Shown: positions 33,825 to 42,461 of the stretch, piece after piece
Position numbering within the stretch: position 1 is the stretch's first letter
Layout: each line of letters begins with the position of its first letter
NCBI GenBank assembly: GCA_019348195.1
Contig: JAHWJX010000003.1
Span: 1-64,000, forward strand
Source: Pseudomonadota bacterium
Lineage (GTDB): Bacteria; Pseudomonadota; Alphaproteobacteria; Caulobacterales; Caulobacteraceae
Direction of reading: 5' to 3'
Length of the DNA: 64,000 nt
The notes under the pieces: model-generated
The model's database searches: none
Seen by the model: only the letters and a program-made list of their open reading frames with translations
What the model was told of the DNA's origin: nothing
Translations under genes and position numbers: made by a program

Positions 33825-34424
33825 ATGGCCTTCACGCTGCCCGACCTGCCCTACGCCTATGACGCGCTGCAGCCCTTCATGTCGGCGGAGACGCTCGAAT
33901 TCCACCACGACAAGCACCACAAGGCCTATCTCGACGCCATGCTGCCCATGATTGCGGGCACGCCGCTGGAGAACGCCCCGATCGAGCAGGTCGTCGTGGA
34001 GAGCTTCCGCTCTAATCCCAAGCTCTTCAACCAGGCCGGCCAGTACTACAACCACCTGCACTTCTGGAACTGGATGAAGCCGAGTGGCGGCGGCGCAGCG
34101 CCCGGCGGCTTGCAGCGCCAGATTGAGCAAGACCTGGGCGGCATGGACGCGTTCCGCGCGGCCTTTATCGACGCCGGCAAGACGCAATTCGGCTCAGGCT
34201 GGGCCTGGCTGGAATGGCGTGACGGGAAGCTGGCCGTGACCAAGACCCCCAATGGCGAGAACCCGCTGGCCACGGGCGGCGTGCCGATCCTGGGCGTCGA
34301 CGTCTGGGAGCACAGCTACTACATCGATTACCGCAACGCCCGGCCCAAGTACCTGGAGGCCTGGTTCGATCACCTGATCAATTGGGAATACGCTGAGCAG
34401 CTGTTCGAGCAGGCGCGAGGATGA
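33825..34424 (+). CDS. sodB: superoxide dismutase, Fe/Mn type
   Basis: A 199-residue cytoplasmic enzyme that dismutes superoxide. Metal ligands are in FHHDKHHKAY (first His) and YYNHLHFWNW (second His), with the DVWEHSYYIDYRN motif carrying the Asp and third His. The GSGWAWLEW segment is typical. The ATG at 33825 has AAGGAG seven bases upstream. Metal specificity (Fe or Mn) cannot be decided safely, although the short form and motifs are as in SodB. Confidence 0.95.
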   Translation: MAFTLPDLPYAYDALQPFMSAETLEFHHDKHHKAYLDAMLPMIAGTPLENAPIEQVVVESFRSNPKLFNQAGQYYNHLHFWNWMKPSGGGAAPGGLQRQIEQDLGGMDAFRAAFIDAGKTQFGSGWAWLEWRDGKLAVTKTPNGENPLATGGVPILGVDVWEHSYYIDYRNARPKYLEAWFDHLINWEYAEQLFEQARG

Positions 34425-34431
34425 ACATCCG

Positions 34432-34462
34432 CCCCTCCCCATGCTGAGCCTGTGGGGAGGGG
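34432..34462. terminator. strong hairpin after sodB
   Basis: CCCCTCCCCA / TGGGGAGGGG, a perfect 10-bp stem with an 11-nt loop, lying between sodB and the convergent holin-like gene. No T-run follows, but the GC-rich stem is likely to act in both directions. Confidence 0.55.
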
Positions 34463-34519
34463 GTCGCTCGCCACTGCGGGGCGCACACGCCCCGCCCCGT
34501 TCGATCGGCTGAAAGCTGT

Positions 34520-34969
34520 CTAAAAGGGCAGCAGATCCCGGGCGCGTTCCCAGGGGGTCTTTTTCCGCCGACCCAGGAGATGGGTGGCGGCCATGAGCAT
34601 CAAGGCGGGACGACGCAGCGCGATCAGGGCGGCGACCGCCCCCACGCCCACCGCCGCGGCCGGGTAGCGGCGCGCAATCGCGATTAGCTGTGAAGGCAGG
34701 TGCGAAGCCGCACCCGCCGCGCCAGCCAGGGCGCCGTGGTGCTCCCCGTCGTCACCGGAAGACCGCTTGCTCTTGGGCGGCTTGTGCGTGAGCGCGAAAA
34801 CCCCGAACACCGCCGCAAAGGTCAGGGCGGTGATGGCCGCGGCCCAGGGCCCGTCCACCACCATCTCGAGCAGGCCATAGAGGGCGCAGAAAGCCGCCGC
34901 CAGCGCGAAAACGCCGGCGACGGCCATGGCCGCCCCGAAGACGGCCGTTTTCTTCAAGCGATCGATCAA
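34520..34969 (-). CDS. YqjE-like holin-superfamily membrane protein
   Basis: A 149-residue protein with two N-terminal membrane helices (FGAAMAVAGVFALAAAFCALYGLL and PWAAAITALTFAAVFGVFALTH) and a third hydrophobic segment (YPAAAVGVGAVAALIALRRPALMLM). It resembles YqjE/holin-superfamily proteins, which are commonly paired with DUF883 (YqjD/ElaB) genes, as here. The start is probably TTG at 34969, overlapping the stop of the DUF883 gene. It lies in a run with the EcfG-type promoter at 35335-35360. Confidence 0.7.
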   Translation of the reverse strand: MIDRLKKTAVFGAAMAVAGVFALAAAFCALYGLLEMVVDGPWAAAITALTFAAVFGVFALTHKPPKSKRSSGDDGEHHGALAGAAGAASHLPSQLIAIARRYPAAAVGVGAVAALIALRRPALMLMAATHLLGRRKKTPWERARDLLPF

Positions 34970-35286
34970 TCCCGATCGCCGCGGCCGGAGGTGAGCGCCA
35001 GGCCCAGAACCACGCCGGCTCCCAAGGCGACCAGGGCCGAGGTCAACGGCTTTTCGACGATCCTGTCCGTCAGCTGCTGCTGATACTGGCCGAACTGCTG
35101 GTTGGCGTAGTCCTTGGCCTGCATCGCCTGGAGACGGACCTGATCGCTGCCTTGGCTCAGCGCCTGCTGCGCGCGAGCCTTGAGGTCCGACGCCTTGCCG
35201 GACAGGCCGGCGGTGCCGCCTTGGGTGATCTCCGACGCGTCCAGGGCGCCGTCGTTGAGGCCGCTGGAGCCGGTGGTGTCAGTCAT
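34966..35286 (-). CDS. DUF883 (YqjD/ElaB-like) membrane-anchored protein
   Basis: A 106-residue protein. A disordered start is followed by an amphipathic helical part (DLKARAQQALSQGSDQVRLQ) and a C-terminal anchor EKPLTSALVALGAGVVLGLAL. In Escherichia coli, YqjD and ElaB are inner-membrane, ribosome-associated stress proteins. The ATG at 35286 is chosen over the longer frame to 35508. An EcfG-type promoter lies 48 bases upstream. Confidence 0.85.
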   Translation of the reverse strand: MTDTTGSSGLNDGALDASEITQGGTAGLSGKASDLKARAQQALSQGSDQVRLQAMQAKDYANQQFGQYQQQLTDRIVEKPLTSALVALGAGVVLGLALTSGRGDRD

Positions 35287-35334
35287 GGGGAAGTCTCCCG
35301 TCCCGAAAAGGGCCGATGGGTGGAACCCGCCTCC

Positions 35335-35360
35335 AACGCGGAGCTTGGCGCGAAAGTTCC
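35335..35360 (-). promoter_or_regulatory. EcfG-type promoter of the DUF883/YqjE-like pair
   Basis: On the minus strand: GGAAC, a 17-bp spacer, CGTT. The start codon at 35286 is 48 bases downstream of the -10 half. Confidence 0.78.
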
Positions 35361-35417
35361 CCGCCCATTTCGCAACTGCGAGATGCGCGCCGGCTCCCAG
35401 GCGCCTATAGCCGAGGG

Positions 35418-36209
35418 ATGGACGACGCCGCTCCACTCCCCGTCGACATTCCGCCGCGCTCCCGCCTGCGAAGGGCGCTGCACACGCTGTATCACGGCGG
35501 CACGCCAACGGCCGTTCGGTTCCGAACCGCCTGGGTGGTGATCGACCTGCTGATCATCGGCTTCTTCATCGCCGCGCCCCTGATCCGGGAGACCGCCTTC
35601 TTCCTCGCGGTCGACTATGCGCTGGCCGCCCTGCTGGCCGTCGACCTCGCCGCCCGGGCGCTGGCGCGCGAGCGGCTGAGCGAGTTCTTCCGCCGGCCCG
35701 CCGCTTGGATCGACCTTCTGGTCCTGGTCACGCTGCTTTTTCCCCAACAGTTCTTCAACCTGGGCTTCTTGCGCGTCTTGCGGCTCTACACCCTGGTGAA
35801 CAGCGAGGTGTTCTGGGACACGGTGCTGAAGCGGTTCGACGACACGCGCGTGGAGGAGGTCACTCGCGCGGTCGGCGCCCTGCTCACATTTGTCTTCGTG
35901 ACCACCGGCTTCGTTTACGCGGTCTTCGGACGGAGCGAGGGTGGACCGGACGGCTATGTGGATGCGCTCTATTTCACCATCACCAGCCTGACCACCACGG
36001 GCTATGGCGACGTGACCCTGCCAGGCACCGCCGGCAAGCTGCTGTCGATCATTATCATGGTCAGCGGGGTGACCCTTTTTCTGCGTCTGGCCCAGGCGGT
36101 TTTCCAGCCCGCACAGAGCCGGTTGCATTGCCCGGACTGCCGGCTGGACCGCCACGAGGCGGACGCCAGGCATTGCCGCCGTTGCGGCGCGGCCTTGGCC
36201 GCCATTTGA
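35418..36209 (+). CDS. voltage-gated-type potassium channel with C-terminal zinc ribbon
   Basis: A 263-residue membrane protein: several N-terminal helices ([36 protein letters not shown]), a basic S4-like stretch (LGFLRVLRLYTLV), then a pore with selectivity filter TTTGYGDVTLPG. The C terminus has CPDC...CRRCG, four cysteines of a zinc ribbon, an unusual addition to an ion channel. ATG 35418 is preferred over the frame opening at 35316. Selectivity for K+ is inferred from the GYGD filter. Confidence 0.9.
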   Translation: MDDAAPLPVDIPPRSRLRRALHTLYHGGTPTAVRFRTAWVVIDLLIIGFFIAAPLIRETAFFLAVDYALAALLAVDLAARALARERLSEFFRRPAAWIDLLVLVTLLFPQQFFNLGFLRVLRLYTLVNSEVFWDTVLKRFDDTRVEEVTRAVGALLTFVFVTTGFVYAVFGRSEGGPDGYVDALYFTITSLTTTGYGDVTLPGTAGKLLSIIIMVSGVTLFLRLAQAVFQPAQSRLHCPDCRLDRHEADARHCRRCGAALAAI

Positions 36210-36290
36210 GCGTGACGTCGCAGCGCGGGGACGCCAGCTTGGCCCGGTCCGGGCCGGGGGTTAATGTGAACCGGACGTCTGGGGATACTG

Positions 36291-38447
36291 ATGCGCCTTC
36301 TTCTCGCCGCGACCACGGCTTCCTTCGCCCTCATGACCGCCGCCTCCGCCCAGACTCCCCCGGCCCAGAGTCCTGCGCCTCAGACCCAAGCCGCTAAGAC
36401 GGCCCCCGGCGCCGGCGCCGCGGAAGTTGCGTCCGACGACCCCTTCCTGTGGCTGGAGGATGTCGAAGGCGAGCGCGCGCTGGACTGGGTCCGGGCCCGC
36501 AACAACCGGTCTCTAGGCGTTCTCCAGGCCGACCCGCGGTTCGCCCGGTTCCAGGACGCCGCGCTCCGGATCCTGGAGGCCAAGGACCGCATCCCCGCCC
36601 CAGGCTTCGTCAACGACGAGATTCACAACTTCTGGCAGGACCCGCAGCAGGTTCGCGGCCTCTGGCGCCGCACCACCCTCGACAGCTACCGCAGCGCCGA
36701 TCCCAAGTGGGAGACCATCCTCGACGTCGACGCTCTGTCCGCGGCCGAAGGCGCCAACTGGGTCTACAAGGGCAGCAACTGCCTCCCCCCGGCCCAGACC
36801 CGCTGCCTGATCGCCCTGTCCAACGGCGGCAAGGACGCGGTGGAGCTGCGTGAGTTCGACGTGGCGGCCAAGCGCTTCGTCCCGAACGGCGTCAAACTGC
36901 CCGAGAGCAAGGGAGGCGCGACCTGGACCGACGAGAACACCTTGCTGGTGTCGCGCGACTTCGGGCCCGGCACGCTGACGGCCTCGGGCTATCCCTTCAT
37001 CGTCAAGCGCATGATGCGCGGCCAGACGCTCGAGCAGGCGCAAGAGGTCTTCCGCGGCAAGCCGGAGGACGTGTCGGCCGGCGCCTCGGCCATCCGCGAC
37101 GCCGACGGTAAGCTGCAAGCCGTCCTGCTCTACCGCTCGCCCAAGTTCTTCGAGACCGAATACAGCCTGCTCACCGAGGAGGGTGCGGTGCGCTTGCCCA
37201 TGCCCAACAAGGTGTCCATCGCGGGCTATGTCGACGACCAGCTGATCCTGACGCTGGAGGAGAATTGGGGCGACTACCGCAACGGCGACCTGGTGGGGCT
37301 GGACCTTTCGGAGCTGAAGGCCGCGCCCACTCGGCCCAAGCCCTACCTGATCGTCCGCCCGGGCCCCCGCCAGTCGATCGAAGGCGTGACCACCACCCGA
37401 AACAAGCTCGTGGTGGCCCTCTATGACGAGGTGAAAGGCGGCGCCTATGTCTACGACCGCAAGGGCGGGCGGTGGACCCGGCGCAAGCTGGCCTTGCCGG
37501 AGAACGGTTCCGTCAACATCGGTTCGGCGTCGGAGCTGAATGACCAGGTCTTCTTCACCGTCAGCAACTACACCACGCCCAACACGCTCTGGCTGGCCGA
37601 CGCCGCGTCCGGCAAGGTCGAGAAGCTGAAGTCCCTGCCCGAGCGCTGGAACACCGCCGGTCACCTGGTGGAGCAGCACCAGGCCACCTCCAAGGACGGC
37701 ACCAAGGTCCCCTATTTCGTGGTGCGGCCCAAGGCTGCGAAGATGGACGGCTCCAACCCCACCTTGCTCTACGGCTACGGCGGTTATCAAAACTCGCTGC
37801 TGCCCGGCTATTCGGGCACGGTGGGCAAGCTCTGGCTGGAGGACGGCGGGACCTATGTCGTCGCCAACACCCGCGGCGGCGGCGAGTTCGGACCGAGCTG
37901 GCACCAGGCCGCCCAGGGCCCAAATCGTCAGCGGGCGCACGAGGACTTCGTAGCCGTGGCCCAGGATCTGATCGCACGCAAGATCACCTCCCCGCGCCGC
38001 CTCGGCATCATGGGCGGCTCGCAGGGCGGCCTCTTCATGGGCGTGGCGATGACGCAGCACCCGGAGCTGTTCAACGCCGCGGTGATCCAGGTGCCCCTGT
38101 TCGACATGATGCGCTTCCACAAGCTGCTCGCCGGCAACAGCTGGATCGCCGAATACGGCGACCCGGACATTCCCGAGCAGCGCGCCTGGATCGCCGAGTA
38201 TTCGCCCTATCAGAAGCTCGCGGCCGGCAAGGGCTACCCCGAGCCCTTTATCCTGACCTCCACCAAGGACGACCGCGTCCACCCCGGCCACGCCCGCAAG
38301 GCGGCCGCCAGGCTGGAGCAGCTGGGCTACCCCTACTTCTATTACGAGAATACCGACGGCGGGCACTCCGCGGCGGCCAACCTCAAGGAGTCCGCCAAAC
38401 GCGCCGCGCTGGAGTACACCTATCTCACGCGTAAGCTGAAGGATTGA
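36291..38447 (+). CDS. S9A prolyl oligopeptidase, exported
   Basis: A 718-residue serine peptidase. Signal peptide about residues 1-21 (MRLLLAATTASFALMTAASA). An N-terminal propeller starts DPFLWLEDVEGERALDWV. The alpha/beta hydrolase C-terminal part has nucleophile S577 (MGGSQGGLF), the acid D660/D661 (KDDRVHPGHARK) and H692 (DGGHSAA). It cleaves after proline in short peptides; periplasmic location is expected. The next gene is a paralogue, separated by 361 bp. Confidence 0.94.
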   Translation: MRLLLAATTASFALMTAASAQTPPAQSPAPQTQAAKTAPGAGAAEVASDDPFLWLEDVEGERALDWVRARNNRSLGVLQADPRFARFQDAALRILEAKDRIPAPGFVNDEIHNFWQDPQQVRGLWRRTTLDSYRSADPKWETILDVDALSAAEGANWVYKGSNCLPPAQTRCLIALSNGGKDAVELREFDVAAKRFVPNGVKLPESKGGATWTDENTLLVSRDFGPGTLTASGYPFIVKRMMRGQTLEQAQEVFRGKPEDVSAGASAIRDADGKLQAVLLYRSPKFFETEYSLLTEEGAVRLPMPNKVSIAGYVDDQLILTLEENWGDYRNGDLVGLDLSELKAAPTRPKPYLIVRPGPRQSIEGVTTTRNKLVVALYDEVKGGAYVYDRKGGRWTRRKLALPENGSVNIGSASELNDQVFFTVSNYTTPNTLWLADAASGKVEKLKSLPERWNTAGHLVEQHQATSKDGTKVPYFVVRPKAAKMDGSNPTLLYGYGGYQNSLLPGYSGTVGKLWLEDGGTYVVANTRGGGEFGPSWHQAAQGPNRQRAHEDFVAVAQDLIARKITSPRRLGIMGGSQGGLFMGVAMTQHPELFNAAVIQVPLFDMMRFHKLLAGNSWIAEYGDPDIPEQRAWIAEYSPYQKLAAGKGYPEPFILTSTKDDRVHPGHARKAAARLEQLGYPYFYYENTDGGHSAAANLKESAKRAALEYTYLTRKLKD

Positions 38448-38808
38448 GGAGCAATCCAAACGGGTGCCCGAGCGTTCACCTTCGGACTTGTTCCCAGGGC
38501 CCGTTCCTCCGCACCACGCGTGCAAGCGGCCCAGCCCCGGATAGGTGTCCTCCTGTGGGCCCTGAGGTATGCGGCGATCAGGTCGCGTCCGAACATGCCG
38601 TCGGGCTTGCAGCGCCATGGGCCCTCGGAACGAGTCCGACGGTGACGTTCTGTTTGGGGAAGAGCGAGGCGCGACATCATGCTTGCCCCAGCCACGCTCC
38701 CCGCCACCCCAGCGCCTTGCATCCGCCCACCTTCCCCTCTGTTCTCCCCCTGTCCGCCCACTCCCTCCCACGCCGGTTAGGCTTGTGGGCTGATCACTGG
38801 AGCGCCTC
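38448..38808. other. 361-bp intergenic region between the two oligopeptidase genes
   Basis: No gene is confidently seen here. A minus-strand frame (38420-38761) could encode a basic peptide with RCKPDGMFGRDLIAAYLR, but it has no ribosome binding site and overlaps the first oligopeptidase. The last 100 bases are pyrimidine-rich, with CTGGAGCGCC just upstream of ATG 38809 providing a ribosome binding site. No strong promoter consensus. Confidence 0.3.
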
Positions 38809-41157
38809 ATGATCGATCAATCGCCTAAGCCGACGGCCTCTTCCGCGCGCGTGACTGCAGGTGACCGACCCGCCACCCTTGTCGGGAACGGGCGCGGGCG
38901 CCGCCCTGCCGCTGCGCCGCTCTCGCGAGGCGCGGTCATGGCCCTGGGCTCCGCTCTGCTTTCCGCCTGCGCCACGGCGGCTCCGCCCTTCGAGTCGGAC
39001 CTGCGGGTCCCGCCTCGGCCCTCGATCGCGGTCGAAGAACCCAACCCCGCCGCCCCTCGCGCAGACCTTTCTCCCGAGGCGGTCAAGGCGGCCGACGAAT
39101 TCCTATGGCTGGAGGAGGTGAACAGCCCCCGCGCCCTGGCCTGGGTCCGCGAGCAGAACGCCCGCACGGCGGCGGTGCTCACCACCGATCCGCGCTACCC
39201 ACGCTTTCGCGACCAGGCGCTGTCGATCCTGACCGCCACCGATCGAATCCCCGGCCCCTCGTTCCGCGCCGGCGGGGTGGACAACTTCTGGCAGGACAAG
39301 ACCAACGTCAAAGGCGTCTGGCGCCACACGACGCTGGACAGCTACCGCACCGCCAAGCCGCGTTGGGAGACGATCCTCGACATCGACGCCCTGGCCAAGG
39401 CCGAGGGTCGCAACTGGATCTTCAAGGGCGACCGCTGCCTGGAGCCGGTTGAGCGCCTCTGCCTGGTCAGCCTGTCGGACGGCGGCAAGGACGCGGTGAC
39501 GGTTCGCGAGTTCGACACCCGGACCAAGCGCTTCGTCGCCGACGGCTTCACCCTGCCCGAAGGCAAGCACCGCTTCAGCTGGCTGGACCGCGACACCCTG
39601 CTGGTCGCCACCGACTTCGGCCCGGGCACGCTGACGGAAAGCGGCTATCCCTACATCGTTCGCGAGCTCAAGCGCGGTCAGAGCCTGGCCCAGGCCCGGG
39701 AAGTGTTCCGCGGCTCGGCCAAAGACGGGGGCTACGGGGTAGACCCGCTGGTTCTGCGTGATGCGAAGGGCGTGGTCCAGGGCGTCGTGATCGAGCGCCC
39801 GATCGACACATTCAACGCCGAGCATCACCGGCTGACCCCCTCGGGTTCGGAGCGGATGGACCTGCCCGCCAAGGCCACCCTGCACGGCTGGCACAAGGGT
39901 CGCCTGATCTTCACCAGCGGCGAGCCGTGGAAGTCCTTTCCGGCCGGCGCTCTGCTGGGGACCGCTTTCGCGAACGACGCCCCTGCAGGTTCCGCCTCGA
40001 CGGTGCTCCTGTTCGCCCCCACGCCTCGCCAGGCGGTGGAGCAGGTCGCCATCACCGCCGAACGCATAGCCGCCGTCGTCTACGATGAAGTGCGCGGCCG
40101 TTTGATCAGCTTCGACATGGGCCCGACCGGCGCCGCCCCCACGAACATTCCCCTGCCCGACAACTCAACGGTGACCCTTTCGGCCACCACAACCGCCAGC
40201 AACCGCATGCTGGTCAATGTGCAGGGCTTCATCACGCCGTCCACCCTGTTCCTGGCGGACGCCGCAGGCGGCGCTCCCGTCCAGATCAAGGCCTTGCCCG
40301 CCCGCTTCAACGCGGCGGAGGCCACCGTCGAGCAATTCACCGCCACCTCACGTGACGGGACCCGGATCCCCTATTTCGTCACCCGGCCGAAGAGCATCCC
40401 CGCGTCCGGCGCGCCCACCATCCTGTTCGGCTATGGCGGCTTCGCCGTGGCCAAGCCGCCGGTCTACATCCCGGAGATGGGCAAGCTGTGGCTCGAGAAC
40501 GGCGGCGTGTTCGTCAACGCCAACATTCGGGGCGGCGGCGAGTTCGGTCCCGCCTGGCACCAGTCGGTGCTCAAGGCGAACCGCCAGGGCGCTTTCGACG
40601 ACTTCGCCGCAGTGGCCGAGGACCTGATCCGGCGCGGGATCACCACGCCCGAGCAGCTGGGCGTCTACGGCCGCAGCAACGGCGGCGTGCTGACCAGCGT
40701 GTCCATCACCCAGCGGCCCGAGCTGTTTGACGCCGCCGTGATCGAAAGTCCGCTGGTGGACATGCTCCGCTACCACGAGCTGCCCGCCGGCGCCTCATGG
40801 ATCGGCGAATACGGCGACCCCCGGATCCCAGAGGAGGCCGCCTTCATCGCCCGTTACTCGGCTTACCAGAACCTCAAGCCCGGGAGGCGGTACCCGGAAC
40901 CCTACATCACCACCAACACCCTGGACGACCGCGTTCACCCCGGCCATGCCCGCAAGTTCGCCGCGCGCATGCAGGCCATGGGCTACCCCGCCCTCTACTA
41001 CGAGAACACGGAAGGCGGTCACTCCAACGACAGCGACCCCGTAATGAACGCCGAGCGCTGGGCCCGCCACTACACCTATCTCAGCCGCAGGCTGATGGAC
41101 GGAACCCGGGCCTCGACCGCGGGTTCGGCTTCCGCAACGGTCGGAGGCGCGCGATGA
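38809..41157 (+). CDS. S9A prolyl oligopeptidase, lipoprotein
   Basis: A 782-residue paralogue of the upstream peptidase. The N terminus shows a lipoprotein-type signal with LLSAC near residues 48-52 (MALGSALLSACATAAPP), so it may be an outer-membrane or periplasmic lipoprotein; the ATG at 38938 is an alternative start. Catalytic residues: S623 (GRSNGGV), D706/D707 (LDDRVHPGHARK), H738 (EGGHSN). Its stop overlaps the start of the VKOR-like gene (ATGA), so it leads the 38.8-44.0 kb run. Confidence 0.9.
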   Translation: MIDQSPKPTASSARVTAGDRPATLVGNGRGRRPAAAPLSRGAVMALGSALLSACATAAPPFESDLRVPPRPSIAVEEPNPAAPRADLSPEAVKAADEFLWLEEVNSPRALAWVREQNARTAAVLTTDPRYPRFRDQALSILTATDRIPGPSFRAGGVDNFWQDKTNVKGVWRHTTLDSYRTAKPRWETILDIDALAKAEGRNWIFKGDRCLEPVERLCLVSLSDGGKDAVTVREFDTRTKRFVADGFTLPEGKHRFSWLDRDTLLVATDFGPGTLTESGYPYIVRELKRGQSLAQAREVFRGSAKDGGYGVDPLVLRDAKGVVQGVVIERPIDTFNAEHHRLTPSGSERMDLPAKATLHGWHKGRLIFTSGEPWKSFPAGALLGTAFANDAPAGSASTVLLFAPTPRQAVEQVAITAERIAAVVYDEVRGRLISFDMGPTGAAPTNIPLPDNSTVTLSATTTASNRMLVNVQGFITPSTLFLADAAGGAPVQIKALPARFNAAEATVEQFTATSRDGTRIPYFVTRPKSIPASGAPTILFGYGGFAVAKPPVYIPEMGKLWLENGGVFVNANIRGGGEFGPAWHQSVLKANRQGAFDDFAAVAEDLIRRGITTPEQLGVYGRSNGGVLTSVSITQRPELFDAAVIESPLVDMLRYHELPAGASWIGEYGDPRIPEEAAFIARYSAYQNLKPGRRYPEPYITTNTLDDRVHPGHARKFAARMQAMGYPALYYENTEGGHSNDSDPVMNAERWARHYTYLSRRLMDGTRASTAGSASATVGGAR

Positions 41158-41693
41158 AGAACCCGCTCATGTGGGCCACCAGCGGGGACCTGAGCCCCTC
41201 CGACCTGCGCCGGGCCATCCAGGAGGACGACGGCCGGGACATGGCGCTGCGCCGGGCGATCACGGCCGTGTCCCTGGTCGGGATCACCTCGATGGCGGTC
41301 GTCAGCCTCTTCCAGATGGGCGCGATCAAGCACCTGCCCGATCCGCCCACCAAGCGCCCGAACTGGCGCTCCGACCAGGTCAACTCCTCCGACGAGGCTT
41401 ACGGATGGGGCATGCCGGACGCTCCGCTGACCGTGTTCGCCCACGGGGCCAATATGAGCCTGGCGGCCGCCGGTCCGCCGGATCGCTGGCGCAACCGCCC
41501 CTGGCTGCCCGTGCTGGCGACGCTGGGCGCCGCAGCCCAGGCGGCCGTCGCGGCCAAATACCTGTTCTATCAGATGCCCAAGGTCGAGAAGGCCTGGTGC
41601 CCCTACTGCATCGTGGACGCCCTGACCCACTTCGCCACCCTGGCGCTGACCGTGCCGGAGACGGTCAAGGCGGTGCGCGGCCTATCCCGCTAG
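41154..41693 (+). CDS. VKOR-like membrane protein
   Basis: A 179-residue protein with four probable helices and the motif W148-C-P-Y-C152 in a helix near the C terminus, as in vitamin K epoxide reductase family quinone-linked disulfide oxidoreductases. The first cysteine pair of VKOR, the loop cysteines, is not seen: only two cysteines are present. It starts inside the stop of the oligopeptidase gene. A partner for disulfide formation is not adjacent. Function inferred only. Confidence 0.6.
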   Translation: MKNPLMWATSGDLSPSDLRRAIQEDDGRDMALRRAITAVSLVGITSMAVVSLFQMGAIKHLPDPPTKRPNWRSDQVNSSDEAYGWGMPDAPLTVFAHGANMSLAAAGPPDRWRNRPWLPVLATLGAAAQAAVAAKYLFYQMPKVEKAWCPYCIVDALTHFATLALTVPETVKAVRGLSR

Positions 41694-41696
41694 CCC

Positions 41697-42461
41697 GTGC
41701 GGCTGGCCGTCATCGTCCCCGCCCTGAACGAAGCGGTCCGGATCGGGCCGCTGCTGGACGCGCTCTCCGGCTGGGACGAGGTGGTGGTGGCCGACGGCGG
41801 CAGCACGGACGGGACCCCGGAGATCGCCAGAGCGCGGGGCGTGGAGGTTGTCGCGGCTCCGCGCGGGCGCGGGCCGCAGATGAACGCAGGCGTCCGGGCT
41901 TGCGGCGCGGAGCTGCTGCTTTTCCTGCACGCCGACACCCTGCCGCCGTCGGACGCCCCCCGCCTGATCCGAGAGGCCTTGGCCGATCCGACCGTGGCCG
42001 GGGGAGCCTTCCGTGCGGCCTTCGAGGGCGGCGGCCCGACCCTGCGCCTGGCGGCCTGGTTCACCCGCTTCGAAACGGGCCTGACCACCTTCGGCGACCA
42101 GGGCTTCTTCATGCGGCGGAGCGCCTGGGCCGCCGCCGGCGGCTTTCCCGAGGAGCCCTTCCTGGAGGACGTCGACATGCGCCGCCGGCTGAAGCGGCTG
42201 GGCCGGTTCATGAAGCTGGAGTCGGCGGTGCACACCTCCGCCCGCCGGTTCGAGGCGGAAGGGACCTTGCGCCGCTTCGCCCTTAACGCCTGGATCCTGC
42301 TGCTGCACCGGCTGGGCGTGCGGCCTGGGCGGCTGCTGCGCTTCTACCGGCCGGATCATCGGCCGCACTTCCAGAGGGGCGCCTCGGGGCCTAGTCTGGA
42401 GAGCGGACAGGCGGCGACCGCCCTCCGCGGAACGCCGTCCTTGCGTGGAGCCAGCCGATGA
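41697..42461 (+). CDS. glycosyltransferase family 2, TIGR04283 type
   Basis: A 254-residue GT-A transferase. Starts RLAVIVPALNEAVRIGPLL, followed by VVVADGGSTDGTPEIARA and FLHADTLPP, the DxD-like metal and nucleotide-sugar motif. The C-terminal part has FLEDVDMRRRLKRLGR, a motif typical of TIGR04283 transferases, which are frequently found beside radical SAM proteins. The start is GTG at 41697, three bases after the VKOR-like stop; its stop overlaps the next start (ATGA). Acceptor unknown. Confidence 0.85.
   Translation: MRLAVIVPALNEAVRIGPLLDALSGWDEVVVADGGSTDGTPEIARARGVEVVAAPRGRGPQMNAGVRACGAELLLFLHADTLPPSDAPRLIREALADPTVAGGAFRAAFEGGGPTLRLAAWFTRFETGLTTFGDQGFFMRRSAWAAAGGFPEEPFLEDVDMRRRLKRLGRFMKLESAVHTSARRFEAEGTLRRFALNAWILLLHRLGVRPGRLLRFYRPDHRPHFQRGASGPSLESGQAATALRGTPSLRGASR

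Noticed and set aside
34520-34969. Prophage holin
   Set aside because: The gene belongs to the holin superfamily by its helices, but the partner is DUF883 and an EcfG promoter precedes them; no phage genes are present.
36513-38810. Minus-strand reading frame of 765 codons opposite the first oligopeptidase gene
   Set aside because: GC-rich coding DNA often leaves the antisense frame open. The translation is Gly/Arg/Leu-rich with no domain, whereas the plus-strand gene has a full catalytic triad.
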